From positions 1,550,001 to 1,614,000 of the forward strand of contig NZ_AP018049.1 in the NCBI RefSeq assembly GCF_003609775.1: a stretch of 64,000 bases of DNA, in the 5' to 3' direction. The notes under the pieces were generated by a model that worked only from the letters and a program-made list of their open reading frames with translations, was not told the DNA's origin and made no database searches. Of the stretch, positions 52,978 through 61,469 are shown one piece after another; positions within the stretch are counted from its first letter, which is position 1; each line of letters opens with the position of its first letter. This DNA is from Prevotella melaninogenica. Lineage in GTDB: Bacteria; Bacteroidota; Bacteroidia; Bacteroidales; Bacteroidaceae. The position numbers were made by a program, and so were the translations under genes.

Positions 52978-53754
52978 TTACTCTTCTCCTTTAAGAAAGC
53001 TGTTCAATACCTTCTTTGATGACGATTCAGAAGTAAGTCGATACCCATCACCCCTATCAGCTACAATCCTTAATCCGCAACGCTCACTGACAATTGGTTT
53101 CAGGCGACGGATAAGTGTATAGAGTGTTTCGCTTGCATCGGGTTTCTTTGGCCAAAGTGTTTCACAGATAACAGCCTTCGACAACTTTCTATCAGTTGCA
53201 TTTATAAATAGCTCCATGAGCTGTTGTTGCATCGGTGTAAAGGCTATCTTCTCCCCATGCCAGTCACGAAAGCTATGATCAGAAGCGGCATATACCATCC
53301 TTCCCAACACTAATCTATCGGAACGATGACGACGAAAATACACAATAGATGTTACCATCCAAACCAATGATAACAATAGGAATGAAAGCGGTAGACGCTG
53401 GTCGGACAATCCCCATACCGTAGCAAAGGAACAATCAGCATAGCTCTGGAATAGAAGCGAATGGCCACCTGACTGCCATTTCATCTGTCTACTGCGCAGC
53501 GAATGACTATCATCATCCAATGCGTATGACACAAACGAACGACTTTTGAGGTCATCTATCTGTAAATATTGTCGATAGCTTTGTATTGTATCAGGCGTAA
53601 TCCACGCCTCACGTTTCCCTGCAAGAGTCTTCGATAAAGCCTGATTCATATCCTGTACAATAGATGTTTCCGCACAGTGATAGCTGTCAACACTTGCCCA
53701 AACTGATGAGCAGACGAGTAGTAAAAATATGATAACTGACGATATAGGTTTCAT
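52978..53754 (-). CDS. ToxR-like membrane-bound transcriptional regulator with C-terminal winged helix
   Basis: The 258-residue protein has an N-terminal signal sequence (residues 1-20, ending VWA). An extracytoplasmic domain of about 100 residues carries two cysteines (C27, C108). One membrane helix lies at about 121-140 (LPLSFLLLSLVWMVTSIVYF). A cytosolic OmpR/PhoB-type winged helix follows at about 165-242, with FTPMQQQLMELFINA, ETLYTLIRRLKPIV and VADRGDGYRL. There is no receiver domain, so sensing and DNA binding are in one chain, with topology reversed relative to classical ToxR. It probably controls the barrel gene next to it and/or itself; this is inferred from position. Confidence 0.8.
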   Translation of the reverse strand: MKPISSVIIFLLLVCSSVWASVDSYHCAETSIVQDMNQALSKTLAGKREAWITPDTIQSYRQYLQIDDLKSRSFVSYALDDDSHSLRSRQMKWQSGGHSLLFQSYADCSFATVWGLSDQRLPLSFLLLSLVWMVTSIVYFRRHRSDRLVLGRMVYAASDHSFRDWHGEKIAFTPMQQQLMELFINATDRKLSKAVICETLWPKKPDASETLYTLIRRLKPIVSERCGLRIVADRGDGYRLTSESSSKKVLNSFLKGEE

Positions 53755-53803
53755 AGACTTGTATAATACAAAGTGATAGAATGTTCCGAGCTATAGTATG
53801 CTA

Positions 53804-53835
53804 CAAAGATAATCTTTTATCTTATAAACACCAAA
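53804..53835 (-). promoter_or_regulatory. Promoter of the membrane regulator gene
   Basis: On the minus strand a -33 TTTG (53832-53835) lies 20 bp from a -7 TATCTTTG (53804-53811). The start codon is 49 bp further. Confidence 0.75.
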
Positions 53836-53924
53836 CAGCATAGAAGAAATATCAGATAAAATGGGAATAATTTGCGTATATTTGCTGCACAAACACAGTA
53901 GATACGCAAAATTATACAGCAAAA

Positions 53925-53956
53925 TTTGGGCATTAAACTAAAAAACACTATCTTTG
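53925..53956 (+). promoter_or_regulatory. Promoter of tRNA-Gln
   Basis: A -33 TTTG (53925-53928) and a -7 TATCTTTG (53949-53956) are separated by 20 bp. The tRNA starts 10 bp further. Confidence 0.8.
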
Positions 53957-53966
53957 CACCCACGAT

Positions 53967-54037
53967 TGTCCTATGGTGTAATGGTAGCACTACAGTTTTT
54001 GGTTCTGTCAGTGGTGGTTCGAGTCCGCCTGGGACAA
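53967..54037 (+). tRNA. tRNA-Gln (anticodon TTG)
   Basis: This is a 71-nt cloverleaf. It has acceptor TGTCCTA/TGGGACA (one T-G pair), D-loop TGTAATGGTAGCA, anticodon loop TTTTGGT, T-arm GGTGG-TTCGAGT-CCGCC and discriminator A. No CCA is encoded. Confidence 0.95.
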
Positions 54038-54044
54038 CACAGAT

Positions 54045-54079
54045 AATCCGCGGATTCTTTATGATTCTGCGGATTTTTC
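54045..54079 (+). terminator. Terminator of tRNA-Gln
   Basis: AATCCGC and GCGGATT pair around a 17-nt loop and are followed by TTTC. Confidence 0.8.
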
Positions 54080-54110
54080 AGTATTAGCTAATTCCTAAAC
54101 TATAATAATA

Positions 54111-55340
54111 ATGATTCTGAATCTCTCTAAACTCCGTAAATCACTATTGCTTTTTGCTGCCCTTCTGCTTGCCTCACTGAGCACAATGGCAACCAATCGT
54201 GACTCATTAGCACTGACTCCTCCAATGGGTTTTATGACCTGGAACAAATATAAGGAGGACATCAACGAACAGCTTATCCGACAAATTGCTGATAAGATGG
54301 CAGCTGATGGCTATGCTGAAGCTGGATATAAATACATCTTCATCGATGATGCATGGCAGGGAGGACGCGACAAACGCAATAACATCATCCCTGACCCTAA
54401 GAAGTTCCCAAGCGGAATCAAAGCACTCGCAGACTATGTTCACTCAAAGGGTTTACTACTCGGTATCTACTCTGATGCCGCCCAGCTCACTTGTGCAGGC
54501 TACACTGCCAGCTACGGTTTTGAGGAACAAGATGCCAAGACCTTTGCACAATGGGGTATTGACTATCTGAAATACGACTACTGCCACGCACCTTCTGACA
54601 GTGCCGTTGCCCACGAACGCTATAAGAAGATGGCAGATGCGCTACAGAATTCAGGTCGTAAGATTGCCTTGGGTGTCTGTGAATGGGGACAGCTGAACCC
54701 AGAGATGTGGGCTCGTCAGGCTGGTGGTTCACTTTGGCGTGTAAGCTATGACGTGCGTGATATGTGGAAAGACATCGTGAAGCAGGGAGGTATGGGTATC
54801 ATTGATATCATCAATATTACCGAACCACTTTATAAATACGCAGGTCGAGGCTATTGGCTCGATATGGATATGCTCGTCGTTGGACTTGACGGAAAGGGTG
54901 GTCCATCAAGCGATTTAGGTGGTGTAGGCTGTACTTATACAGAATATCAGACACAGATGTCTATGTGGTGTATGTTTGCTTCGCCATTAGCAGTGAGCCA
55001 TGACATTCTGAACGAGAACGCAGAAACACGTCGCATCCTCCTCAATAAGGAGATTATTGCCATCAACCAAGACGCCCTTGGCGAGGCAGCCCATAGAGTT
55101 GACTTCCCTGGTGCATGCCGTGTCTATCTCAGAAACCTAAGCGGAAACCGTCAGGCAATTGCCATCATGAATCCTTCAGACGCTCCTCAGCGCGTTCAGC
55201 TGCCACTTTCTATCCTCGGCAATGCAAAGGAATACAATTTCAGAGACGTATGGGAGCACAAGACAACACGTCAACGTAAGGCTTGGCAAGGAACCTTACA
55301 ACCTCATGAAACAAAGGTCTTTACGGTTACAACACGATAA
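54111..55340 (+). CDS. GH27 alpha-galactosidase-like glycoside hydrolase, secreted
   Basis: The 409-residue protein has a signal peptide (cleavage near residue 27, TMA). The catalytic barrel opens with ALTPPMGFMTWNKYKEDI and continues with IFIDDAWQGGRD, LGIYSDAAQLTCAGYTASYG and YLKYDYC (nucleophile D156). WRVSYDVRD (acid/base D214) follows, and then GYWLDMDML, where the usual motif is GYWNDPDML. INQDALG and a C-terminal beta-sandwich (VFTV) complete a normal-length GH27. The likely activity is release of terminal alpha-galactose in the periplasm. It is not in a Sus-type operon. It follows tRNA-Gln and its terminator, so it may have its own weak promoter. Confidence 0.9.
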   Translation: MILNLSKLRKSLLLFAALLLASLSTMATNRDSLALTPPMGFMTWNKYKEDINEQLIRQIADKMAADGYAEAGYKYIFIDDAWQGGRDKRNNIIPDPKKFPSGIKALADYVHSKGLLLGIYSDAAQLTCAGYTASYGFEEQDAKTFAQWGIDYLKYDYCHAPSDSAVAHERYKKMADALQNSGRKIALGVCEWGQLNPEMWARQAGGSLWRVSYDVRDMWKDIVKQGGMGIIDIINITEPLYKYAGRGYWLDMDMLVVGLDGKGGPSSDLGGVGCTYTEYQTQMSMWCMFASPLAVSHDILNENAETRRILLNKEIIAINQDALGEAAHRVDFPGACRVYLRNLSGNRQAIAIMNPSDAPQRVQLPLSILGNAKEYNFRDVWEHKTTRQRKAWQGTLQPHETKVFTVTTR

Positions 55341-55398
55341 TCCGCATATTATTTTGTAAAGAAAAGAATTAAAAGATAACATCTTTTTATCCCCAACA

Positions 55399-55431
55399 AC
55401 TGGCACAGCATGTTCCTGCTGTGCCAGTTTT
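55399..55431 (+). terminator. Terminator of the GH27 gene
   Basis: A 12-bp stem, ACTGGCACAGCA with TGCTGTGCCAGT, has a 6-nt loop and is followed by TTTTGC. Confidence 0.92.
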
Positions 55432-55481
55432 GCATTCCAATAACACCCTCTTATTATCATTGTAAGCTATTATTTCACATC

Positions 55482-55566
55482 GTGTTATTGGTCCGCACCA
55501 ATGGTGCGAACGGCAAACACCAATGGTGCGGATGCTCAGCACCAATAGTGTGGAGAATATAACACC
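55482..55566 (+). repeat. 22-bp CAC-N5-GTG tandem array, copy 4
   Basis: Three full units start at 55495, 55517 and 55539: GCAC-CAATG-GTGC, ACAC-CAATG-GTGC and GCAC-CAATA-GTGT. A half unit precedes (GTGTTATTGGTCC) and another follows (AACACC). Confidence 0.88.
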
Positions 55567-55636
55567 TTACAATTTGTTGTTAGTATTAAAACAACTCACG
55601 CCTGAATCGAGTTACAATTACCCTTTTCGGTAATCA

Positions 55637-55743
55637 CTCCCCTCTCCTTTCGGAGAGGGGTCGGGGGTGAGGCTATCTCTCTTTTGGTAGGGGTTGGGGG
55701 TGAGGCTATCTCTCTTTTGGTAGGGGTTGGGGGTGAGGCTGCC
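55637..55743 (+). repeat. 33-bp GC-rich tandem array
   Basis: A CCCCTCTCC-TTTC-GGAGAGGGG hairpin is followed by TCGGGGGTGAGG and two nearly exact 33-bp repeats containing TATCTCTCTTTTGG and TAGGGGTTGGGGGTGAGGC. Each unit has G-runs GGGG and GGGGG, which could form G-quadruplex structures. Confidence 0.85.
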
Positions 55744-55763
55744 TATTTAATTTCCCCTATCCA

Positions 55764-55795
55764 TTTGCTAATATCATGCTTTTTATCTATATTTG
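55764..55795 (+). promoter_or_regulatory. Promoter of the AEC transporter gene
   Basis: A -33 TTTG (55764-55767) and a -7 TATATTTG (55788-55795) are separated by 20 bp. The leader is about 35 nt. Confidence 0.78.
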
Positions 55796-55836
55796 TACGT
55801 TGTAACAAATACAAATTAGATAAATTCAGCAAATAA

Positions 55837-56772
55837 ATGAAAGCAATAGAAATTCTCTTTCCTGTCTTCTTTATGATGTTCCTCGGTTGGTTGAGCCATA
55901 GAAGAGGTTGGGTAACAGCAGGACAGAACGAAGGAGCAAAGTCATTAGTATTTAATATTCTTTTCCCGCTACTCGTCTTTCACGTACTTGTGAAAGCAGA
56001 ATTGTCGACGAATTTCATTTACGAGATTCTCTTTTTAGATGCCGCTTGGATTCTTGTCTATCTGATAGGTAAGAGCATAGCAAAGCCCATCAGCGGTCGT
56101 TATGCCCGTTTGGCACCCTTCCTACTGATGACATGTGAGGGAGGTAGCGTTGCCCTACCCCTTTACATCGCACTTGTAGGAGCAGAACACGCTGTGAATA
56201 TCATTACCTTTGACGTTGCTGGTATCCCTATCAACTTTGGACTTGTGCCAGCACTCGTCACCCGCCAGACATCAAAGGATGTGGCTTTCTTGCCTATGGC
56301 AAAACGAATTATTACAGCCCCTTTCATCGTTGCCGTTATCGTGGGTATTCTCGTTAATATGTCGGGCTTGTACCAATGGCTGATGGAAAATGAATTTCAC
56401 AGAATCTATGACGGTACGATGGATATGGCAATGACACCTATTGCGAGTATTATCCTCTTCACCCTCGGCTATGGTTTCCACCTGCGTGCAGCACAGATTA
56501 AGCCACTTTTGGCATTGACAGTGGTGCGCCTTGTGCTGTGTGGAGCTATCGTAGGAGCTTTCTTCTTACTGTTCCCTGAATTAATGGCAGTGAAGATATT
56601 CCTTATTGGCGTACTACTTTACTTTGCTTGTCCGACGGGATTCCCCGTACCGCTACAGATAGAAAGCCTATGCAAGGATGAGGATGACGAAAGCTTTATG
56701 TCGGCTTTTATCTCCATCTTCATTGTGATAGCAATGATTGTTTACACATTAATTACATTGCTATTGATATAA
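55837..56772 (+). CDS. AEC-family transporter (auxin efflux carrier fold)
   Basis: The 311-residue integral membrane protein has about ten helices. It starts AIEILFPVFFMMFLGWLSHRRGWV and has the repeated half-signature NILFPLLVFHVLVKA, then GGSVALPLYIALVG, and a second half ending VYTLITLLLI. YFACPTGFPVPLQIESL is the conserved crossover region. Bacterial members export or import small organic acids such as malate or malonate. The FMN alpha-hydroxyacid dehydrogenase gene is 100 bp downstream on the same strand, so lactate or a similar hydroxyacid is a reasonable guess for the substrate. Confidence 0.85.
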   Translation: MKAIEILFPVFFMMFLGWLSHRRGWVTAGQNEGAKSLVFNILFPLLVFHVLVKAELSTNFIYEILFLDAAWILVYLIGKSIAKPISGRYARLAPFLLMTCEGGSVALPLYIALVGAEHAVNIITFDVAGIPINFGLVPALVTRQTSKDVAFLPMAKRIITAPFIVAVIVGILVNMSGLYQWLMENEFHRIYDGTMDMAMTPIASIILFTLGYGFHLRAAQIKPLLALTVVRLVLCGAIVGAFFLLFPELMAVKIFLIGVLLYFACPTGFPVPLQIESLCKDEDDESFMSAFISIFIVIAMIVYTLITLLLI

Positions 56773-56871
56773 CTTTAAGGAGTTAAGGAGTGAAAGGGAG
56801 TTGAAAGGAGGTAAGACAATAGTTTTAATAGTAATATAAAATAATGGAGTTAAGGAGTGAATTTAAAGAAC

Positions 56872-57822
56872 ATGAACGATAACGTAAAGAGTCCATGGCC
56901 AGGACCAGCGGGAATGATTCCCGTAACAAGCGGCAAAGCAGATGATGCAAATGTTTTTAACCGTAACTACTTGGATTCTATCCATGTTGAGATGCGTGTT
57001 ATTGATGCCATTGAACCATCGTTGAAGACAGTTATCTTCGGCGAAGAGTTCGATTCACCAATTATGATGCCTGCCTTCTCGCATCTGAATAAGGTGCTGA
57101 AAGATGGCAAGAAACCAATGTTAGAGTATGCTCGTGCTGCCAAAAAGCTGAATACAGTCAACTGGGTAGGTATGGAACCTAACGAGGAATATGCTGAAAT
57201 TGCAGCTGAAGGAGCACGAACAGTGAGAATCATTAAGCCATTTGCTGACCATAGTATCATCCTTGATGAGATTCAGTTTGCTATCAAACATGGTGCAATA
57301 GCTGTCGGTGTAGACATTGACCACGTTCCTGGTACAGATGGGCGGTATGATGTTGTAGATGGTATTCCACTCGGTCCTGTCATGCTTTCAGACCTCAAAG
57401 AATACGTGAAGGCTGCTGGCTCAGTTCCATTCGTTGCCAAAGGTGTACTCTCTGTGCAGGATGCTTTGAAGTGTAAGGAGGCAGGCTGTGCTGCTATCGT
57501 TATCTCTCATCACCACGGACGTATTCCTTTCGGCATTGCTCCGCTGATGGTTCTACCTAAGATTAAGGCAGCATTAGAGGGAAGCGGTATCGCAATCTTC
57601 GTTGACTGCGGTATTGATACAGGCTACGATGCTTACAAAGCACTTGCATTAGGGGCTGATGCCGTAGCTGTGGGTAGAGGTATCCTCAAGCCATTGCTGC
57701 AACAAGGAGCAGAAGGAGTTGAAGAGAAGGTACAAAAAATGAACGAACAACTTTCAGAGCTGATGATGTACACCTGCGTGAAAGATACTCGTTCATTCGA
57801 TGCGTCTGTGCTTTATATCTAA
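56872..57822 (+). CDS. FMN-dependent alpha-hydroxyacid dehydrogenase/oxidase-like protein
   Basis: I start at ATG 56872 (316 residues, MNDNVKSPWPGPAG). A GTG at 56857 is also in frame and overlaps an AAGGAG. Conserved features of the family are IMMPAFSHLNKVLK near the N-terminus, AIAVGVDIDHVPGTDGRYDVV, PFVAKGVLSVQDALKC, AIVISHHHGRIPFG (catalytic His and Arg, usually SNHGGR) and IFVDCGIDTGYDAYKALALGADAVAVGRGIL (phosphate-binding GRG). It should bind FMN and oxidise a 2-hydroxy acid. The altered SHHHGR motif is noteworthy. It is likely in an operon with the AEC transporter. A terminator follows. Confidence 0.86.
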   Translation: MNDNVKSPWPGPAGMIPVTSGKADDANVFNRNYLDSIHVEMRVIDAIEPSLKTVIFGEEFDSPIMMPAFSHLNKVLKDGKKPMLEYARAAKKLNTVNWVGMEPNEEYAEIAAEGARTVRIIKPFADHSIILDEIQFAIKHGAIAVGVDIDHVPGTDGRYDVVDGIPLGPVMLSDLKEYVKAAGSVPFVAKGVLSVQDALKCKEAGCAAIVISHHHGRIPFGIAPLMVLPKIKAALEGSGIAIFVDCGIDTGYDAYKALALGADAVAVGRGILKPLLQQGAEGVEEKVQKMNEQLSELMMYTCVKDTRSFDASVLYI

Positions 57823-57825
57823 AGA

Positions 57826-57871
57826 AATAGCATCTATAGAAGCTTACTTTTTCTATAGATGCTATTTTTAT
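57826..57871. terminator. Bidirectional terminator between convergent genes
   Basis: A perfect 16-bp stem, AATAGCATCTATAGAA with TTCTATAGATGCTATT, has a 9-nt loop and is followed by TTTATATTTG. It lies in a 64-bp gap and serves both the alpha-hydroxyacid and the clostripain-like genes. Confidence 0.9.
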
Positions 57872-57886
57872 ATTTGCCTTTTAATC

Positions 57887-59137
57887 CTAATGGGTAGCCT
57901 TATAATAAAGGTTCTTGTTTAAAGAACGGGTTACCTCTGGATTTGAAGAAGGGTCGGAGATGGTTATACCTGAATAAGTTCGGATAGGCAGTACATCTCC
58001 ACTACGACTGCGAACAGCGGTATAATATGATGGTGTATTGCCCTTCTCAGGAACAAGGAGGTTAAGTTGCTGATTGAATCTTGACAATAAAAGTGGCTTA
58101 TTATGTAATATAGTACGCCCATAATCTCCCATATCATAGAACATTGAAGGAATATAACCATCCATACTCTGGAGGTTACTTTCCACAAATGGAGAGAGAG
58201 AAGCAGATGTATTCACCTCCTTCATGATGTTTACCATACCCTCAACCTGTGAACAATCAATTACACTGATTGTACCATAAGGATAAGGAGAACCGTTATA
58301 CGTGTAGTTGCTATAGAAGTTGATAAAGGTGTTACAGATATTTCTATAGTTTGGATTCACCTTTGAGAGTTCATTCCACAGAAGTTTATAAGGCATACCG
58401 TATGCCATAATCTCTGTAGGACTACCAATAATATGGTCTGTTACATTACGAAGTTCGTAAGCAACTTCAATACCTGTCATATTACAATCGTCAAAGAGGA
58501 TGTACTGGAACTTACCAATACCCGAGTCTTTTATACCCTTATCAAAGGCTGAGATATCTGTCTGATAAGCATCACCACCCAACCAACGCGTTGGAGGTCC
58601 TGCCATACCTGCATCTCTATCAAGTCCAAAAGGAGAAGCTGCTAAGCGAGCACGGCGTGTACTTGGCTTACCAGGAATCCATCCCATACCATGACATCCG
58701 ACTATCATTGAGTAATGCTTAGCTGGTGCTTCCTGCTTAACACGCTTCAAGAGAGTTGTTATCCACTCTGCAGAATTCAGTTTTAAGCCTGACAATGTGT
58801 TATTATAGATGGCAACGGTATCGTCTACACAGCGTCCATTCTGATACTTAACATTAATCAAAGCACCCTTATTCACCTTCGTAGAGATAAATATCATAAG
58901 TCTCTTGTTGCCAAGTCCACCTTGACTAACAATTGCACTCTTTATATCCTCTATGTTAGTTAAAAAGAATCCGTAAAGTCCTGAATCAGTCTCACTAACA
59001 CCCGACCATGGCATATAAACAAAGATAGTATTCTCTACCTCGGTACCTGGTTGAGGTGTTGGGTCTGGGTCTTCACGACTACAAGAGGTAAAAACAACAA
59101 GCATTGCCAGTTGTAAGAGAAGGAAGATTTTCTTCAT
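57887..59137 (-). CDS. Clostripain-family (C11) cysteine peptidase, lipoprotein
   Basis: I choose ATG 59137 (416 residues), which begins a lipoprotein signal ending VFTSC (Cys19), followed by SREDPDP. The peptidase domain has TIFVYMPWSG, the catalytic His in YSMIVGCHGMGW and the catalytic Cys in ILFDDCNMTGIEVAYELRN, then IGSPTEIMAYGMPY. These are the C11 motifs. It probably acts at the cell surface or in the periplasm as an Arg- or Lys-specific protease. It is a single gene on the minus strand. No clear -7 element is seen in the 58 bp before the tyrS terminator. Confidence 0.9.
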   Translation of the reverse strand: MKKIFLLLQLAMLVVFTSCSREDPDPTPQPGTEVENTIFVYMPWSGVSETDSGLYGFFLTNIEDIKSAIVSQGGLGNKRLMIFISTKVNKGALINVKYQNGRCVDDTVAIYNNTLSGLKLNSAEWITTLLKRVKQEAPAKHYSMIVGCHGMGWIPGKPSTRRARLAASPFGLDRDAGMAGPPTRWLGGDAYQTDISAFDKGIKDSGIGKFQYILFDDCNMTGIEVAYELRNVTDHIIGSPTEIMAYGMPYKLLWNELSKVNPNYRNICNTFINFYSNYTYNGSPYPYGTISVIDCSQVEGMVNIMKEVNTSASLSPFVESNLQSMDGYIPSMFYDMGDYGRTILHNKPLLLSRFNQQLNLLVPEKGNTPSYYTAVRSRSGDVLPIRTYSGITISDPSSNPEVTRSLNKNLYYKATH

Positions 59138-59194
59138 AATCAATCTTTTTAGGCCCATGAGTATTTTGAAAGAAATCTATGGGAGTGGTTAATC

Positions 59195-59236
59195 AAAAAG
59201 CCTTGCAACGCCACAATGGGCGTAGTAAGGCTTTTC
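59195..59236 (-). terminator. Terminator of tyrS
   Basis: On the minus strand AAAAGCCTTaCtACGCC and GGCGTtGcAAGGCTTTTT pair with two mismatches. The stem is followed by GATT, with the T-run inside the arm. Confidence 0.8.
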
Positions 59237-59265
59237 ATAGTTATGTATTTATAGTCTGTAAATAC

Positions 59266-60564
59266 TTACTTTACAATAATCAAAGAGTAATTCTTCTTAC
59301 CCTTCTGTACGAGGAGATACTTACCATCGATAAGATCCTCGGCTGTTACTGGCTGATCAAAGGCTGCGAGTTTTTCCTTGTTGAGTGCTACGCCACCGCC
59401 CTTAACGAGCTTACGCATCTCACTCTTACTTGGGAATATCTGCATACCTTCCTGATTGAAGACATCAACAGCAGGCTGACCAAGGACATCCTTTGACACC
59501 TCGTAATGTGGTACATCCTTGAAGACATCGGTAAAGGTCTGCTCGTCTAACTGCAACAAGTTCTCCTTTGTACTCTTACCAAAGAGGATGTTAGAGGCTG
59601 CAATAGCCATATCAAGGTCTTCCTGAGAGTGAACCATACGAGTAACCTCCTCTGCAAGACGATATTGAAGTGTACGACGACCTGGGTCCTGACGGTGCTC
59701 TTCAACGAGACTATCGATAACATCCTTCTCCAAAGAGGTGAAGATCTTGATATACTTCTCGGCATCATCATCACTGACATTCAACCAGAACTGATAGAAT
59801 GCGTATGGTGTAGTACGGTTACGATCAAGCCAGATGTTACCGCTTTCAGTCTTACCAAACTTCTTACCATCCGCCTTTGTTATCAGTGGACAAGTAAGGC
59901 AATATGTCTCAGTTTCGTTACCTAAAGTACGACGGATAAGCTCTGTACCAGTAGTCATATTACCCCACTGGTCATTACCACCTAACTGCAACTTTACACC
60001 AAACTTCTCATAGAGATAGAGGAAGTCGTAACCTTGCAGAAGCTGATAGGTGAACTCAGTAAAGCTAAGTCCATCGCGACTCTCGCCACTCAAGCGCTTC
60101 TTCACACTATCCTTAGCCATCATATAGTTGACAGTGATGTGCTTACCAACCAATCGAGCGAAGTCAAGGAAGGTAAAGTCCTTCATCCAGTCATAGTTAT
60201 TAACCATCTCAGCCTTGTTAGGCTCGTTGCCATCAAAGTCGAGGAACTTACTAACCTGCTTCTTGATAGCCTCCTGGTTATGGTAAAGTGTTTCAGTATC
60301 AAGAAGGTTACGCTCCTGACTCTTACCAGAAGGGTCACCAATCATACCAGTAGCACCACCTACAAGGAGGTAAGGTTTGTGTCCACAACGCTGCAAATGA
60401 CGCAACATCATGATACCACAAAGGTGTCCAATATGCAATGAGTCAGCAGTTGGGTCAGTACCCAAGTAAGCTGAAACCATTTCTTTCTGAAGCATTTCCT
60501 CAGTACCTGGCATCATCTGAGCCAGCATACCACGCCAACGGAGTTCTTCTACAAAGTTCTTCAT
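59266..60564 (-). CDS. tyrS: Tyrosyl-tRNA synthetase
   Basis: The 432-residue enzyme has the class I HIGH box in [14 protein letters not shown]. Further motifs are [42 protein letters not shown] and [11 protein letters not shown] (KMSKS equivalent). The last 75 residues are an S4-like RNA-binding domain ending [14 protein letters not shown]. It charges tRNA-Tyr. It lies 96 bp downstream of yidD on the same strand and could be co-transcribed with the rnpA cluster. Confidence 0.97.
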   Translation of the reverse strand: MKNFVEELRWRGMLAQMMPGTEEMLQKEMVSAYLGTDPTADSLHIGHLCGIMMLRHLQRCGHKPYLLVGGATGMIGDPSGKSQERNLLDTETLYHNQEAIKKQVSKFLDFDGNEPNKAEMVNNYDWMKDFTFLDFARLVGKHITVNYMMAKDSVKKRLSGESRDGLSFTEFTYQLLQGYDFLYLYEKFGVKLQLGGNDQWGNMTTGTELIRRTLGNETETYCLTCPLITKADGKKFGKTESGNIWLDRNRTTPYAFYQFWLNVSDDDAEKYIKIFTSLEKDVIDSLVEEHRQDPGRRTLQYRLAEEVTRMVHSQEDLDMAIAASNILFGKSTKENLLQLDEQTFTDVFKDVPHYEVSKDVLGQPAVDVFNQEGMQIFPSKSEMRKLVKGGGVALNKEKLAAFDQPVTAEDLIDGKYLLVQKGKKNYSLIIVK

Positions 60565-60660
60565 CTATGTCTTTATACTTTAAGGAGTCAAGAGCTTGAA
60601 GTCATTTTACTCATTCTTCATAAGCCTCAACTCTGTATTAATATTCTATTATGAGCATCG

Positions 60661-60963
60661 TTAGGGCACTGGGTCATAACCACTACCGCCCCATGGGTTG
60701 CATCTTAATATACGCCAAATTGTAAGTGCCAATCCCTTAAAAGGTCCATGCTTTAGGATAGCTTGTCTACCATACTCCGAACAACTGGGAGTGAAGCGAC
60801 AAGAAGGTGGCGTAAAAGGAGAGATGAACTGGCGATAAAAGAGTATAGGGAGTATCAATAGCCATGATAAACCACGAGTAAAAAGTTGCCATAGTTTGGC
60901 TAAAACGTTTTGAGATTGCTGCTCATTTGACGCCCTCTCATTTCTCTCCTTCTCATCCATCAT
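60661..60963 (-). CDS. yidD: Membrane protein insertion efficiency factor YidD
   Basis: The 100-residue protein has one amphipathic helix and the family motif [33 protein letters not shown], then [24 protein letters not shown]. It assists insertion of inner membrane proteins. It overlaps rnpA by four bases (ATGA), the standard rnpA-yidD pair. Confidence 0.95.
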   Translation of the reverse strand: MMDEKERNERASNEQQSQNVLAKLWQLFTRGLSWLLILPILFYRQFISPFTPPSCRFTPSCSEYGRQAILKHGPFKGLALTIWRILRCNPWGGSGYDPVP

Positions 60964-61385
60964 ATCCGTTCTCCTATTCTTTGAAGCAGGTTAGAAACCC
61001 GCTGTTCAATTGTAACAGAATCTATCAATTCGTTTGAAAGCCATATAAAAGCTATTAACAACTGCTTGTCAGCATGCTCGTTCACACGAAGCGTCACAAA
61101 ACTCTTGTGCTTTCGATAAGCCTCGCGCACCTGACGTTTAACCCTATTGCGCTTTACTGCGCGTTTGAAATGCTTTTTCGGAACACTAACTAACACCTGT
61201 ACATTCGACTCCATGACCGTTTCTTCTGGTGCTGAAGTCTCCGCCTTACAGTCAATTAGTCTGTAAACAGCCTTCAAAGGGAATGCTGTCATCGCATGAC
61301 TTCCACCAGTTCCAAAGAGCGTATCTATGAGTTTCTTGCTACATAGACGTTCTTCTTTTCTCAGTCTTTCATCATGCTTTTCCAT
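60960..61385 (-). CDS. rnpA: Ribonuclease P protein component
   Basis: The 141-residue basic protein has the RNP-binding core [26 protein letters not shown] and a short N-terminal helix starting [21 protein letters not shown]. It pairs with RNase P RNA (not in this window) to mature tRNAs. The chain is longer than the usual 115-125 residues because of a loop after [22 protein letters not shown]. Confidence 0.94.
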   Translation of the reverse strand: MEKHDERLRKEERLCSKKLIDTLFGTGGSHAMTAFPLKAVYRLIDCKAETSAPEETVMESNVQVLVSVPKKHFKRAVKRNRVKRQVREAYRKHKSFVTLRVNEHADKQLLIAFIWLSNELIDSVTIEQRVSNLLQRIGERI

Positions 61386-61469
61386 TCCTTATCAGCTTAT
61401 ATTTACCGTATGTCCAGTACTGATGTCGGCTCCTCCCCCATCCATTTAGATGAAGCAGAAGCCGTTATG

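Larger units (their letters stand above)
55341..55836. other. Intergenic region with two kinds of repeat array
   Basis: This 496-bp gap holds the GH27 terminator (55399-55431), a CAC-N5-GTG array (55482-55566), a GC-rich tandem array (55637-55743) and the promoter of the AEC transporter (55764-55795). No gene is visible. Confidence 0.85.

Noticed and set aside
53967..54110. Genomic island at tRNA-Gln
   Set aside because: No integrase gene or repeat of the tRNA 3' end was found nearby; the next gene is a plain GH27.
19182..55566. The 22-bp arrays as CRISPR arrays
   Set aside because: The repeated part is the whole 22-bp unit with 9-bp semi-conserved spacers. There are no 30-40-bp unique spacers, no leader and no cas genes.
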